This document shows, piece by piece, positions 48,837 through 60,459 of a DNA stretch of 64,000 nt. The DNA comes from Cornus controversa (lineage: Eukaryota > Streptophyta > Magnoliopsida > Cornales > Cornaceae). The position numbers were made by a program, and so were the translations under genes. The notes below the pieces were generated by a model. It was given only the letters and a program-made list of their open reading frames with translations. It did no database searches and had not been told where the DNA came from. Position 1 is the first letter of the stretch, and every line of letters starts with the position of its first letter. The stretch is taken from the NCBI GenBank assembly GCA_026545225.1, contig CM048845.1, positions 106,839,033 through 106,903,032 on the forward strand, given 5' to 3'.

Positions 48837-49477
48837 GTTATAAATTTTTGTTAGATGTTGTTATCAATAAAGAATGCAATATTATTTGTATAAGGATTTA
48901 AAAAAAGACGTTAAACTCAATGCCAGATTATTTATATAAGAATTTCAATTAAGATTATAAATTCACTTATATTCACGTGCATCGCACGCGCTCTTCAACT
49001 AGTATATATAAGTGTGGATGCATAAAAAGCAAACCCTAATTCCATTGAAGCTTGAGAAAATAAGAATTCAATTATCTGGTAATTAATTTGGAACAATCAC
49101 TACAAAAGAGTCTGAAATTAGAACAAAGGGCATATAATAACGTGGCTTAAATATATAATAATAGGGCAAAGTTAAATATATAATAATATGACATAGTTGG
49201 GGGTATTTTGATCTATTACACATGGTTAAATGCGTAAATTTAATATTCAAAAGAATTATGTCAGAAGTCAAAAGGTATTAAAGTCATTTCATTATAAAAA
49301 AATGCACTGATACGGTGTACTTTTGATAAGAGAGTGTTAGTGATATACGGAACAAACAGAATGCTGGTGACAAAATTTTACAAAATTGTAGTTACGTAAA
49401 ATTAGATCAAACGTCAAAAAGTGTAAATGATATTTACCCCAAAAAAATAAACTGCATGTATAAATATATGTTGAAGG

Positions 49478-49517
49478 AAAACACGTGTCCACTTGGACCT
49501 TAGCTGACTCCGTCCTT
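49478..49517. repeat. isolated hAT-like terminus
   Basis: CACGTGTCCACTTGGACC then TGACTCCGTCCTTG matches the right end of the hAT element at 28.6-29.3 kb (CACGTGCCCCTCCTGG, CCTCCGTCCCTG). The left end was not located. Confidence 0.45.
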
Positions 49518-50416
49518 GTACGTACATGTATTATGTGAAGCTATGAAGATTCAAGAGAATTCTCTCCTGACATAATTCATGAGTTCTCATTGATGGTTAC
49601 AATATTAAATTGAAAGATTCAATTAACTTTTACAAATTTCAAAAGTGATCTCAAACAGATTGTTAATAAAGAGACTTATTATTTTTGTTAATAATTACAC
49701 TGTGTTTTAAATATAATGATTGTGAATCCCATGCTTAATTTTACATGTTCTCTAGGTAAGATGTTTCGGATGCTTTAGGAGTTTAACTACCAAACATATA
49801 TAATAACATAATCCCATGTTTATTTTTAAATTTTGGATTCGTGCTAGCCAACACATGCAACATCAATGTCATCACATGTTAAAGCTAACCATATCCAAAT
49901 GAAGCAAAATAAGCAATTATCTAGTAGGCATTTAATTTGTGGTTTATCTTGGTATTAATTAGTACTACTACTTCAGAGAAAGCTAAACGATAAAAATGTT
50001 TAATAAATGCTTGTAAATCATTGTAATTGATCATTATATAACACTATTTTTAAGTTTTGATCACTAAATTACAATTTTTCTAAAAACAAATGCAATTATT
50101 ATTTCCGCCTCCACCATTTTATTGGCACACTGACATGGTAAGGGACACATAAACCTCAGTTGAAATTCAATGTAACATCTCATTTCAAAGAAGAAGATCT
50201 ATAATACATCGGGAGAATATGAATCGTGTATGCACAACACGCAAAATGAGTCTCACCGTACGTGTATAACACGTAAGGTCCAGATTCACCCTGTCTTTTT
50301 ACACCAAGTGTATTATAAAGTACTACTCTCAAAAGTAGTATTAGGGCCCTAATTCTATATTCCTATCTAGGCGCGAATTAAATAGGGGCTTCTAATTTTC
50401 TTTTTTAAGAGAAGAG
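49518..50416. other. intergenic, nothing recognised
   Basis: AT-rich without exon; short palindromic GTACGTGTATAACACGTA near 50,258. Confidence 0.4.
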
Positions 50417-50663
50417 TAATGATACCTGATGATTTTTTTGACACCTACCATGAAAAGGAGAAGGGTGTGGGATCCTCTTTCGTCTGTATTATTTAATAGT
50501 AATGACTATTCCGTCGACTCTTTAACACCACCTATGAAAAGGATTAAGGAGTGAAATTTTCCGTGTGTATTGTTGAATAGCAATGACGTTACTACCAACT
50601 CTTTGACACCGACTGTGAAAGGGGCAGGGGTGTGGAATCATCTTTCCTCCAATTGTTGAATTG
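50417..50663. repeat. three diverged 81-83-bp tandem repeats
   Basis: Units at 50,417-50,499, 50,500-50,580 and 50,581-50,663. Each has TAATGA or CAATGA, then a TTTGACACC-type word, CTRTGAAA or CATGAAA, AGGGTGTGGGATC-like text, and ends near TTGAATAG / TTTAATAG. No coding role seen. Confidence 0.75.
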
Positions 50664-51204
50664 TAACAAAATTTCATGAAACACGCAATGACTACGTATA
50701 GCCTTTAAAATTCAATGATTTTTTCTTGTCAGCTGTTGGATTCACAATTTGTGCGTTTTGTGGAATTAATTGGACGTGGACATTGTTAAATGTTAACCAG
50801 TTCATGAATGTGGAACACACAGACCATCCATACAGGTTCGGTGAACACGCACCAAACAGTACAGGTACATAGATACAACCAACAAGTGTCTCTATCTATT
50901 GAAGCCATAGTCCATGGAAAAGTCTTTAGAGTTTGGTGTTTAAAATGCTTTGACTTTCTTTTGTGTGGGTTTGGGCAGTGGTGGTTGGATCACACTCCTC
51001 TTATTATCACACATTTTGAAATCGGTGACTAGTCTAAGATTATGACAATTAATTCAATTTCATTGACAAAAAAAGATAAACAATTAATTAATCACGGTAG
51101 CACTTCTATTTTATTTTGAAAATTGCAACAATTATAGAACCTCTTGGGATTAATTATGAGGGATTCGTGTATTGGAGTTTAGATTCAATTATATCAAATA
51201 TAAG
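50664..51204. other. intergenic, nothing recognised
   Basis: Normal-complexity DNA; an open frame at 50,808-51,032 gives no recognisable protein. Confidence 0.4.
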
Positions 51205-51381
51205 AGAAAATATACGATATTCCGAGTACTGATGATGTGGTAGATCTCCGATCAGTGTAAGTTCTTTATTTTTTATTTTTTAAAATAAAAAAATTGATAA
51301 TTTTTTACAAAAATTAAAGAGTTTACACTGACTGACTGGAGTACTATATCATCAGTACTCTCGGAGTATTGTATATTTTCT
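51205..51381. mobile_element. hairpin MITE, 177 bp
   Basis: Left arm AGAAAATATACGATATTCCG, AGTACTGATGATGTGG, CAGTGTAAGTTCTTT; right arm in reverse complement AGAAAATATACAATACTCCG, AGTACTGATGATATAG, CAGTGTAAACTCTTT. Arms of about 65 bp surround a short AT-rich loop. Target duplication not clear. Confidence 0.7.
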
Positions 51382-53049
51382 ATATTGAAACACGTCACCA
51401 AATTTTTTATATTTTAGGATTAATCCTTATTAGTTATCATATCCTTCCTTTGATTAAATTTCACCGAAATGAACTGCATGCAAATTTTTAAGGTATATTT
51501 TGATCATATTGTTTTATACTTAATACTAATATGGGCCAAATGATGATACATGTGTTATATTTTTTTTATTGTGTGTGAAAATGAGAATAAAAGCACATCG
51601 CAAAAACCATAAGACCAGCCTCATGGTAAACTTACTCTTTTATTTTTATTTTCATAGTCAATTTTATTTATTTATTTATTTATTTTACTTATGAAAATAA
51701 GAGAAAGATATAGCATTTTGAGCCCATAAATGCTTACCAATTACACTTGGATAAGAGTAGGTATTTGTTTGTTCTCCATCTTTTCTTATGCATAATTTTT
51801 TTTTCTTTTTTCTTTCTTTATCCTAAACTCTCAAAATATCTATTGAAATGTCTTCTTACATAAGTGATGTGTTGACTAAACCAAATTGACTAAATAAATT
51901 ATTGTTGTCAACATACGAAATGTCATCATTGTTAATAAATGAGGTGGGAAAATGATTCATAATCCTGATTAATTAAAGTAAAACCTACAATATAACACAA
52001 CTAATTATATTGATATATTAAAGAGTTTTCACAATCGTTTTAATCACGATTATATATGGATAGCAGCCCTGGAAAGTTGAAGTCAATGCACGTAACTGAT
52101 GCCTATATATATATATATATGCTTCTCGATCTGCACATTATTAACTTTGTCGGTATCTTTCTTGACTTTCTTCCACGTCAACCAGGAGATTGTATATACC
52201 GAGTGTGTGTGTGTATATATATATATAAAGTATTCCTCAACAACTTTAATTCCAAGCAGTTGACCAATCACTGGGTTGAATTAGGCACTACTATTCAATT
52301 CCAGCCAAAATTGGAACAGTTGTTTGGTCATTTCTTTTATTATAAATATCTGTCTATATATATGCGCGTGTGTGTATATATATATATTAGTAAAAACCCA
52401 TTTGGAAGGCCCATAATGAGAAGTGATTTATAATTTGAATTAAAATTATTATACAAATTAATAATTATTAGGTCTGAAATATAAAAGAGTGAGTATGAGG
52501 CTCATGTTGGTATTAAGTTTGTGAATTAGTATTTAGGTCATATAGAATTTTCACCATTTTTGTTTTTTTTGTTGTTAAGTTTGTGAATAAGTATTGTATA
52601 GAATTTTTAAGAGTGGTTAATTGAGTGAAAAATTAGGAGACTATGAAAGAGGAGGAGAGTAGGAGTCTATGAGAGAGGAGGAGACCTAAATTATTATTAA
52701 TTTCTTTCTAAATTTTAGGAATGAAAGAATTTGTGTTAGGTAAGAAATTTTAGAGGAGAAATAGAATTAGAAAAAGAATACTTGTCTTTAAGTGTTGGAA
52801 GGTTATGTTTTTATATATTTATTAATATAATATTATAAAAAATGATTGGGAATTTTTGTACTTCTAATAGTAGCATAGATATAGATAGGATAATAAAGGA
52901 AAAATTACAAATATATCGACTTTTGGAGTCTAATTTACAATTTCATGCCCATAGTCATATAAATGGATTGAATTCGAACTGGATCGACCATAAATCATAT
53001 ATGATTTGTTTAGGTAACTAAATATCAAATTCAGATCACTAACAGGTTA
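51382..53049. other. intergenic with short microsatellites
   Basis: (AT)n and (GT)n runs near 52,105, 52,205 and 52,370. No exon recognised. Confidence 0.4.
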
Positions 53050-53575
53050 CAAGGAAGAATAGATACGGCTGTTGGACAGCCGTGGCCGTATTGGACACGT
53101 ATTCGATACGGATACGGCCCGGATACGGCTGATACGTGTCCGATACGACTAAGAAGTATCCAATTTTTTAAAATTATTTTTTGAATATCGGATACGGGTG
53201 GGATACGGCAAGGATACGCGGGATATGCCAGGATACGGGAAGGATACGGCTGGGATACAGGAAGGATACGTTTAGGATACTTTTTGGGACAAATTTGTAA
53301 TTTTTTGTTATATAAAATGGGGTTGAGATGTAATATTAAAAACTTTATAAGTTAGAAAATAAGAATTATTTTATAATAAATCAAAAATAGTTTTAAATAT
53401 ATTTATTTTATGGTTGAGGAATAACACTTAATATTTTATGTATAATTTTATATTTTTATTTATTTATTTATTTGACGTATCCTTGTCGTGTCCGTATCCT
53501 ACTTTTTTGAGATTTTTCGTGTCGTATCCGTATCTCCTGTCCATGTCCGTGCTTCTTAGACATGTTATCATATTT
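53050..53575. repeat. GATACG fold-back repeat, member C (best preserved)
   Basis: The left end is dense in the word: TATTCGATACGGATACGGCC and then many GGATACGG copies to 53,280. The right end has CGTATCCTTGTCGTGTCCGT and GTGTCGTATCCGTATCTCC, the inverted counterpart. Confidence 0.7.
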
Positions 53576-54574
53576 GAATCGAATTAGGATCATATATACA
53601 TCTAACTGACCTTCACAATGAGCAACACATAACGTGATTTTGGAACTTAAGCAGTCTAATTGGTACAGTTAGAAAGTAGGTATTTAAATTTTTATTAAAG
53701 AAAAAACAATAAAGAGAGAAAATAGAGAAGGAAGAAGAAGAAAATAATGATAAAAATATTCTAGTAATACGTATATATTATATATTATAGCATTAGATAA
53801 TATATTTATAATATATTATATATTATATTATATTGGATCTGATTATTATTGGATTGACTATAATCATTTGTTTAGCTAATAAATTATCAAACACGAATCG
53901 CTAACCGATTATCGGATTAAATGTTTCAATTCATATCATAATTATCGTTCGAATTCAGATCGCATTCAAATCAAAATCGTGAAATTTTCTTCAAAGTACT
54001 AATTTTCTGCACCTAAGCTTTAAAATAAACTGTTATCAAACGAAATCTAAATTTGTGAAGAGATGTACTATTTTTTGTACACTTAGGTACGAGTGCATGC
54101 ACAGTTAAAGTAGGTCATTTTCCAAAACAATAAAAAAGAATAGTTTGAGAATCAACTTAAAATGAACCGTGCTTCTATAAATTAAATTCCAAAAGTTAAT
54201 GTATTTGATATTTTTGGTGTACTAAAAACAATATGGTAGTTGACAACTGAAGGAAAAAAGAAACGTGACTTTATTTTTTATTGAGAATTGGGGGATAGAA
54301 AAGAATAGAACAAAGACCTGAAAACAATTCAGTACCACACATGCATGCATGTTACTCATTCTTTAATACTGAATTATTGAAGTAAGGACTAAGGACATGA
54401 ATCTTGAAATCAAGAAATAATATTTAACATTTGAGAAGTTGATGACGAACATGAAATGATAAATAATGAGGATGTGTACGTCCACGTGCACGCTTGGAAT
54501 ACATATATTTCGTGTGATGCTGATCTCATGCATGACATCACAATTAATTAATTAATAACATTGGATTGTTAGCT
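53576..54574. other. intergenic, nothing recognised
   Basis: AT-rich DNA with TATATTATAT runs near 53,775-53,835; no exon seen. Confidence 0.4.
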
Positions 54575-54805
54575 TTAAATATAGAGAAATGCTAAATGTC
54601 ATAAAAGTATTTTATGAATTTGTATCATGAATGATGTGGCAGGTAATGTGGAGAGTTAGTATTGGTGGGATTCAGTAATAATATCATAGGACTTTGTGTA
54701 ATGGGGGAATCCCGCCAATACTAACTCTCCACGTTACCTGCCACATCATTCGTGATACAAATTCATGAAATAATTTCATGACGTGTAGCATTGCTCATAA
54801 ATATA
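54575..54805. mobile_element. hairpin MITE, 213 bp, near-perfect 9-bp target duplication
   Basis: The element proper is 54,584-54,796. The arms of about 85 bp are almost perfectly complementary: AATTTGTATCATGAATGATG, TGGCAGGTAATGTGGAGAGT, TAGTATTGGTGGGATTC on the left and the inverse on the right, with a loop of about 40 bp. The flanks TTAAATATA and ATAAATATA agree at 8 of 9, so MULE-type. Its foldback RNA would be a near-perfect hairpin. Confidence 0.8.
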
Positions 54806-54831
54806 TATTCGCAACTTATATTACATTTAAC

Positions 54832-55600
54832 AAGTACGGAAGCGAGACACGGTTATGACACGACACGGATATGATGATATGATAAATTTTAAAAAAGTAG
54901 GATACGAACTCGGCATAGATATGACTATGAAATAATATTATATTAATATATATTCAACAAGTTAACCAATATTCACAAAATCATAAATCTAACAATAAAA
55001 ATAAATAAATTACACAAATACTTGAATTATTATTAAGTAATTAATGTATTTTTAAAATGAGTGTTTTTATTATATTCAAACCCACTACTAGAACATTGCA
55101 TGTTACTCATTATTCTAATAACAAACAAATAAATTTAAATATAAAATATTAAACAAAATGACATGACTTTATGTTAAATAAAGTTCTATTGACTTTTTAT
55201 TTTTTTGTTTCTAAATTTATTATTTAGAAATTTTATGTAACTATTTTTTATTTTAGAAAACACTATATTTATAAAGAAAATGGTATAATAGTCATATTAA
55301 ATAGTATATATGTCATTATAGTTCTTCCAGGGGTTAAGATGTCAGCTTTTAGAAGATGATGGAATGAAATGCTCAAAAAAATAGTTCAAATGGGTCTTTT
55401 TGCAACTTTGGAAATGTTTAGGAGTTTTTTTGTACTTTTAAAAATTACAAAATGTACTTCACCGTGTCTTGCCGTGTCCTCCGCGTGTCCAAAAAAAAAA
55501 TTGAGGACACTTTTAAGGAGTGTTCGACACATATCCGAGTGTCCGAAAAGTGTTCGACACGAGTACAACACTCTTATATGAAGTGTCTGTACTTTCTAGA
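54832..55600. repeat. GATACG/GACACG fold-back repeat, member D
   Basis: Left end AAGTACGGAAGCGAGACACG, GACACGACACGGATATG; right end GTCTTGCCGTGTCCTCCGCG, GTGTTCGACACGAGTACAAC. Same layout as members A to C but with GACACG replacing GATACG in many units. Confidence 0.6.
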
Positions 55601-56303
55601 TTAAATCTATATATAATGAGTAGGGTCTGAAAAAGTTGAATGTGTGAATATGCGATAACACAATATTTCACATATAATAAGACAAATAAAATTATGGATT
55701 CCTAGCAACTATCAAGTAAATCAGTTAAATAAGTGGTTACAATAAAAATGAGGATTTCATATGAATATTTCTTTTTAATATTATCAAAAGTTCAAAATTG
55801 TTTTCTCCCTCTTATTAACTTTTAAAATAATTTACGCCCTTTATATATGAGTAGATATGCCTCCCTCTATTCTTTTTTCTTTCTTTCTTCTTTTTCTAAG
55901 CAAAATAATTCTCGTTATGTTTTCAGGAGACTTGTAACATCTACCTTTCACTTTGAAACGAAATGTAATCTCTTCTGCTTCATATAATAATTTGTATATC
56001 GATTAATATAATTATAATCTTATCTAAAAAATTAAATAAATTGAAAGTATGAGTTTCAAATCAAGTTTGTCACTTATTTTACACAAACAATGTTCTAGTA
56101 AATGTATCATTTTTCTTAGGGACACGTCTTTCAATGAACCTGGATCATCTCTTGTACATTGAACACGAAATGGACTGCACGGGTAAAAGTGATTTTCATC
56201 CTTCTCACTGAATTGTTAGGTGCACATCAGATGATCCAAGTTCACCTTTGAATACATACATACAAGGGGGATCGTGTCAAAATTTTCATATGGTTTACCA
56301 ATA

Positions 56304-56341
<38 letters not shown>

Positions 56342-57441
56342 GTAGATTGTGGCTTGTTTACTATCTTGGGAGAATCTGAACCACGCAAGACTTTGATTTG
56401 AAAGACAAAACAATTATTATTTTCCTTTCTATATAGATAACCATACCTAACAATGTAGAATAAGAAGGGGATAGAATTAAGAAAACATTTACCTGTAGTC
56501 AAAAGCTAACAATTATCATGTGGAAGTCCTGTTAATTGTCAAAGTCAATTTAAAAGTTGGCTAAATCAGAAAATAAATGTCACAAACCCACTTGTTAGTA
56601 TATACTATATAGTATATGTATGATTAAAGTCCATGACACACCTTTCAGTAAAATGATAATTGACTCCCATTAAATGATTGAATTAACACCTTAATTACTA
56701 ATAGGCAAAGTGGAAACTCTTTTTACTCTCAATTGTATAGCCAACCAACTTTGACAAACAATCCAGTTGAATACATTCTAAATACAACCCATTTCTTGAC
56801 TTTATTTTCAGATCAATCCCAATTGACAAATTTCTATTTGAAGTGGGCTAATTTTAGGCCAAATTTGGAAAAATAAATAAATAGAAAATGATAAATGCTC
56901 GACAAATGACCCACCCTGTGGAGCCCTCTATCATCATCACCCTAAATAATAACATATAATATCTCTCTCTTTCTTTTCTTTTCTTTCTTTACAATCCCAA
57001 AATACTTGTTTCATTTGAAAAATCGAAATGAAATAAATGACTCTTTTTTATAAATATCTTTATAAATTTTAAAAAAGATTCCAAATTGATAATATAAATG
57101 AATAAATTACACCCACACCCTCCTAAGATTAGGTCTAATTACACATGGTGGTCAAAAATGAATCTAATAACACTATATATATATATATATATTAAAGCTG
57201 AATATGCACACAGTGGTTATTTTGTAAAGGTTAGGTGGGTGGAGATGGGCAAGGGGGAGCGGGGAAGATAATGACACCCAAACTAGACCTAACAAGAAGC
57301 ACAATAACTTTTATCCACCGTTTCAATTTAATAATCTATATATATATTTTTTTTTTGTTATTTGTCAAAATACTTGTATCATTTAAAAAGTTAAAGTAGA
57401 TAAATGCATCTTTTCATAAATATATTTTAAAATTTTAATTT

Positions 57442-57481
<40 letters not shown>

Positions 57482-57730
57482 ACTTATAAGAAATAATTTG
57501 ATAAAAAGTCAGAGACAATACATTAATTGCATATATATTTAAATAGTTTTAAAAAATAAAAAAAGAATATTAATGAAGGAGCTAGGGAGTAGATAAAACG
57601 TGAAAAATACTTTTTTTAAAAAAAGCGAGGCAACAAGAGTGAAAGTGTGGAAGTAAGTCGGCCAATAAGACAGATAAATAATGACAAAAAAAAAGGATGG
57701 GTCAATATAAGACTTCAATTTCCATAAATA
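55601..57730. other. intergenic DNA upstream of WRKY gene
   Basis: (AT)n at about 56,308-56,338 and 57,445-57,476. Scattered W-box cores: GTCAAAGTCAA near 56,536, TTGACAAA near 56,752, CTTGACTTT near 56,796. No exon recognised. Confidence 0.4.
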
Positions 57731-57781
57731 TTGTGTATGTTCATACGTATACTTCTTCTATTCTTCGTCTCCATGGTGGGC

Positions 57782-57793
57782 TTGACTTTGACT
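57782..57793 (+). promoter_or_regulatory. two abutting W-boxes upstream of the WRKY gene
   Basis: TTGACT at 57,782-57,787 is directly followed by TTGACT at 57,788-57,793, 295 bp before the start codon. W-boxes (TTGACC/T) are the binding site of WRKY factors, and group IIa WRKY genes are known to be self- and cross-regulated, so autoregulation is plausible. A (CT)n(AT)n tract follows at 57,948-57,998 and may hold the 5' UTR. Confidence 0.55.
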
Positions 57794-57947
57794 ATTAATA
57801 GAATTTCAAACTCAACCGACATCTCACTCATTACTTTTTCAACACTCGTATGCCACTACACATACATTTCCAATTTTCCATTCACCATATATACGACCGA
57901 ACCCTCCTCCCAACTCCCAACTACTACTACTATTACCTGGTCATATT

Positions 57948-57998
<51 letters not shown>

Positions 57999-58087
57999 CT
58001 CAATGTAATTAATTGTTGCAGAAATATATATCTTTTGAGTTTTATCTTGGGAAGGATTTGTTGGATTTTGATCAACTCCATCTATAT

Positions 58088-59842
58088 ATGGAATATTATA
58101 GTACTAGTTGGTTGGATACTTCACTGGATCTTAATACCATTCCAAATTTAGAATTCTCTCTTAGTACTACTACTCATGGTTATCAAAATAAAGAGGTTGA
58201 AAGCAATTTCATTGAGATGGGAAGAAACATGTCATCAAAAGAAGAGGTTAAGGTTAGTCATCTATATTTATTTATTTATATATATGTATATATTGTATGT
58301 ATAGTTTTAGTTATATGAACTTTGGAGTTCTGAAGCTTAATTATATGTTGTTTTTTTTTTTTTTTTGTGTTTGATCAGGTAGTTGGTTTAGTAGAGGAAC
58401 TGAAGCGGGCGAGTGAAGAAAACAAGAAGCTAATTGAGATGTCAATAGTAATGAGAGAGAATTACAATGCTTTGCGAAGCCAAATGAAGGATTATATGAG
58501 CAATAACAACAATAATAGTCCCAAAACGGAGATTACTGTGTCGAGGAAGAGGAAGAGTACTGAAAGCACCACCACCACCACCAACAACAACAACGATGAT
58601 TACACCGGAGTATCTAATGGGAATTCGGAGACTACTTCAACTGATGTGGATTCATGTAAGAAACCAAGGATAGAACACATCAAGGCAAAGAGTTCAAGGA
58701 TATTTGTACGAACTCAAGCATCCGATACAAGCCTGGTAAGTCCATTCATCATGCTATATATATATATATATAGATAGAGATATATCCCATCAAGATAGAG
58801 TTTGATGTGATATTATGAAATGAAGTCGATCATGCCTTGATGAATTTAGGGTATTGAGTAACAATTCTTAATTTTATGTGTTGCAGATAGTGAAGGATGG
58901 TTATCAATGGAGGAAGTATGGTCAGAAAGTCACCAGAGACAACCCTTCTCCTAGAGCTTACTTCAAATGCTCTTTTGCTCCAAGCTGCCCTGTCAAAAAG
59001 AAGGTGACCTACTTAACCAAAGCCTTCATACACAAGAGTCCCCAACTTTTTTGAGGATTTGAACTTTATATTAAATATGCATGTCCTATTTGAAGATGAA
59101 TCACTTGTATATCATTAAGCTTACATATAAAGAGAGTATATGCCATGAAACAGAAAATAAAAAATGTCCCATGAAAATTAAATCGGTACATAGCCTTTTT
59201 ACATATATGGTATTTGAAATGAGCTCAGCCCACTATGTTTCTGGTTTCTGTAGTATTTTAAAAATATATATATATATATATATAGGGGCACTTCTTGATT
59301 TTGATGAAATTGCCTCTTTTAATTTTTATTATTTTCAATCATTTTACCAACATCTTATTATTGATTCTACTCATGAGGATATTATTGCCTTCAATATTAT
59401 ATACCATGAATAAAAAAGATGGCTTAGGCTGCACAAGGAAAACATTGGGTAGCATTCTAATTTAAGTTGTTTGTCCAATTTGTCTCTTCAGGTGCAAAGA
59501 AGTGTTGAAGATCAATCTATTTTGGTTGCAACATATGAAGGAGAGCACAACCATCCACACCCTTCAAGACTTGTGGGCACATCTGATTCTAACCACTGCA
59601 TGACACTCGGCTCAGTGTCACTTGGCTCACCTCCTCCACCACATACCATTACTCTTGATCTAACAAAATCTAAGGCCAACAATGAAGCCATAAATTCTAG
59701 CCGAAGAAGCGATTCACCAGATTTTCAACACTTCTTGATAGAAGAAATGGCTTCTTCCTTGACAAAAGATCCGGGTTTCAAAGCAGCACTTGTTGCAGCC
59801 ATTTCAGGAGGAATTCTCCAAAATTATCAGATAGCAAAATGA
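58088..59842 (+). CDS. WRKY40: group IIa WRKY transcription factor (WRKY40-like), four exons
   Basis: Exons 58,088-58,252, 58,379-58,735, 58,887-59,003 and 59,492-59,842 join in frame to 329 residues; all introns are GT-AG. The N-terminus has [10 protein letters not shown], with an EAR-like LDLN, as in WRKY40. A leucine-zipper coiled coil covers 56-95 ([17 protein letters not shown]) and a basic RKRK nuclear signal 111-114. The WRKY domain has WRKYGQK (182-188) and the zinc ligands Cys202, Cys208, His232, His234 (C-X5-C-X23-H-X-H). The third intron interrupts the domain before VQRSVEDQS, the VQR type of groups IIa/IIb. The C-terminus keeps [20 protein letters not shown]. Group IIa factors act in the nucleus on W-boxes and tune defence and ABA responses. 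The ATG at 58,088 follows the family start. Orthology to WRKY40, as against WRKY18/60, is inferred from wording. Confidence 0.93.
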
Positions 59843-60459
59843 TGACAGCCAACCCAATAACTTAGTTTTCTCTATGTATGTATGTATGTATGTAAACTTC
59901 AAATTTTACAAGTTCTAGTTTAGTGTACAAGTTGATGTGAACATCAAATTGAAGAAAAAGCAAACTATTGTTGAAACATGTAGTTTGAACTTTCTCCATT
60001 AAGGGTACAATTTTAGATGAGTCTTGCTACTTGGTGTTGGTGTGGGTGTGGGTGTGGTTCATCCAGAGCAAACACAAGTTCAAGTGTTCAACCCAATCAA
60101 GGATGCATGCATGTATCTGTGTTTTTGTTCGGTGAGCAACCATTAGATCTAATGGTGAGACCACAAGCTCCAGTGTGTTGAGTTGCCCTCTCTTGGACAA
60201 AAAAAATATAGTTAGCTCACCCTCTCACTGTATAAAAAGAAAGATCCAACAAAAGCACCTCAAATCTTTCTGGATGCCAAATTCTATTTTTGATCTACAA
60301 AGCAATAAACAAGATAATACATTAATCATTTGTACATAAACAACACCAACCTCTCTCACCCCAGTCATCCCTTTCCCCAACCAGCCAACAAAATTTCGTG
60401 AACTAGGAATGACTAACCAACCACACTTTCATGGTGTAAATTACAACCCATTAATGATA
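59843..60459. other. region between WRKY and glycosylase genes (converging 3' ends)
   Basis: Holds the 3' UTRs of both genes, which converge. A TATG repeat lies at 59,875-59,893. AATAAA on the minus strand was not singled out. Confidence 0.4.

Larger units (their letters stand above)
45734..49002 (+). mobile_element. Helitron-like non-autonomous unit
   Basis: The right end has the two Helitron 3' marks: a hairpin CGTGC-ATC-GCACG at 48,976-48,988 and, 10 bases on, CTAG at 48,999-49,002 followed by T. A plausible 5' end is near 45,734 (TTATATATATATTATTAAAA), like the AT-rich starts of plant Helitrons but lacking a clean TC. It has no helicase or Rep. It holds 88-bp tandem repeats and a nested MITE. 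Confidence 0.5.
44809..49438. mobile_element. MULE-like element with long terminal inverted repeats, host of nested insertions
   Basis: The first 90 bp (GGTAAATCTTACTACACC ... ATTTGACCTAATTTT ... CTACAATTTCATAAAATTTG ... TCACTAACACTCTCT) match the inverted last 90 bp (GGTAAATATCATTTACAC ... GTTTGATCTAATTTT ... CTACAATTTTGTAAAATTTT). Further in, both arms share CAAAATACCC. Long inverted termini are typical of Mutator-like elements. No 9-bp target duplication is visible and no transposase was found. Between the arms lie a GC-richer stretch (44,990-45,720, possible captured host sequence) and a Helitron-like unit. Confidence 0.5.
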
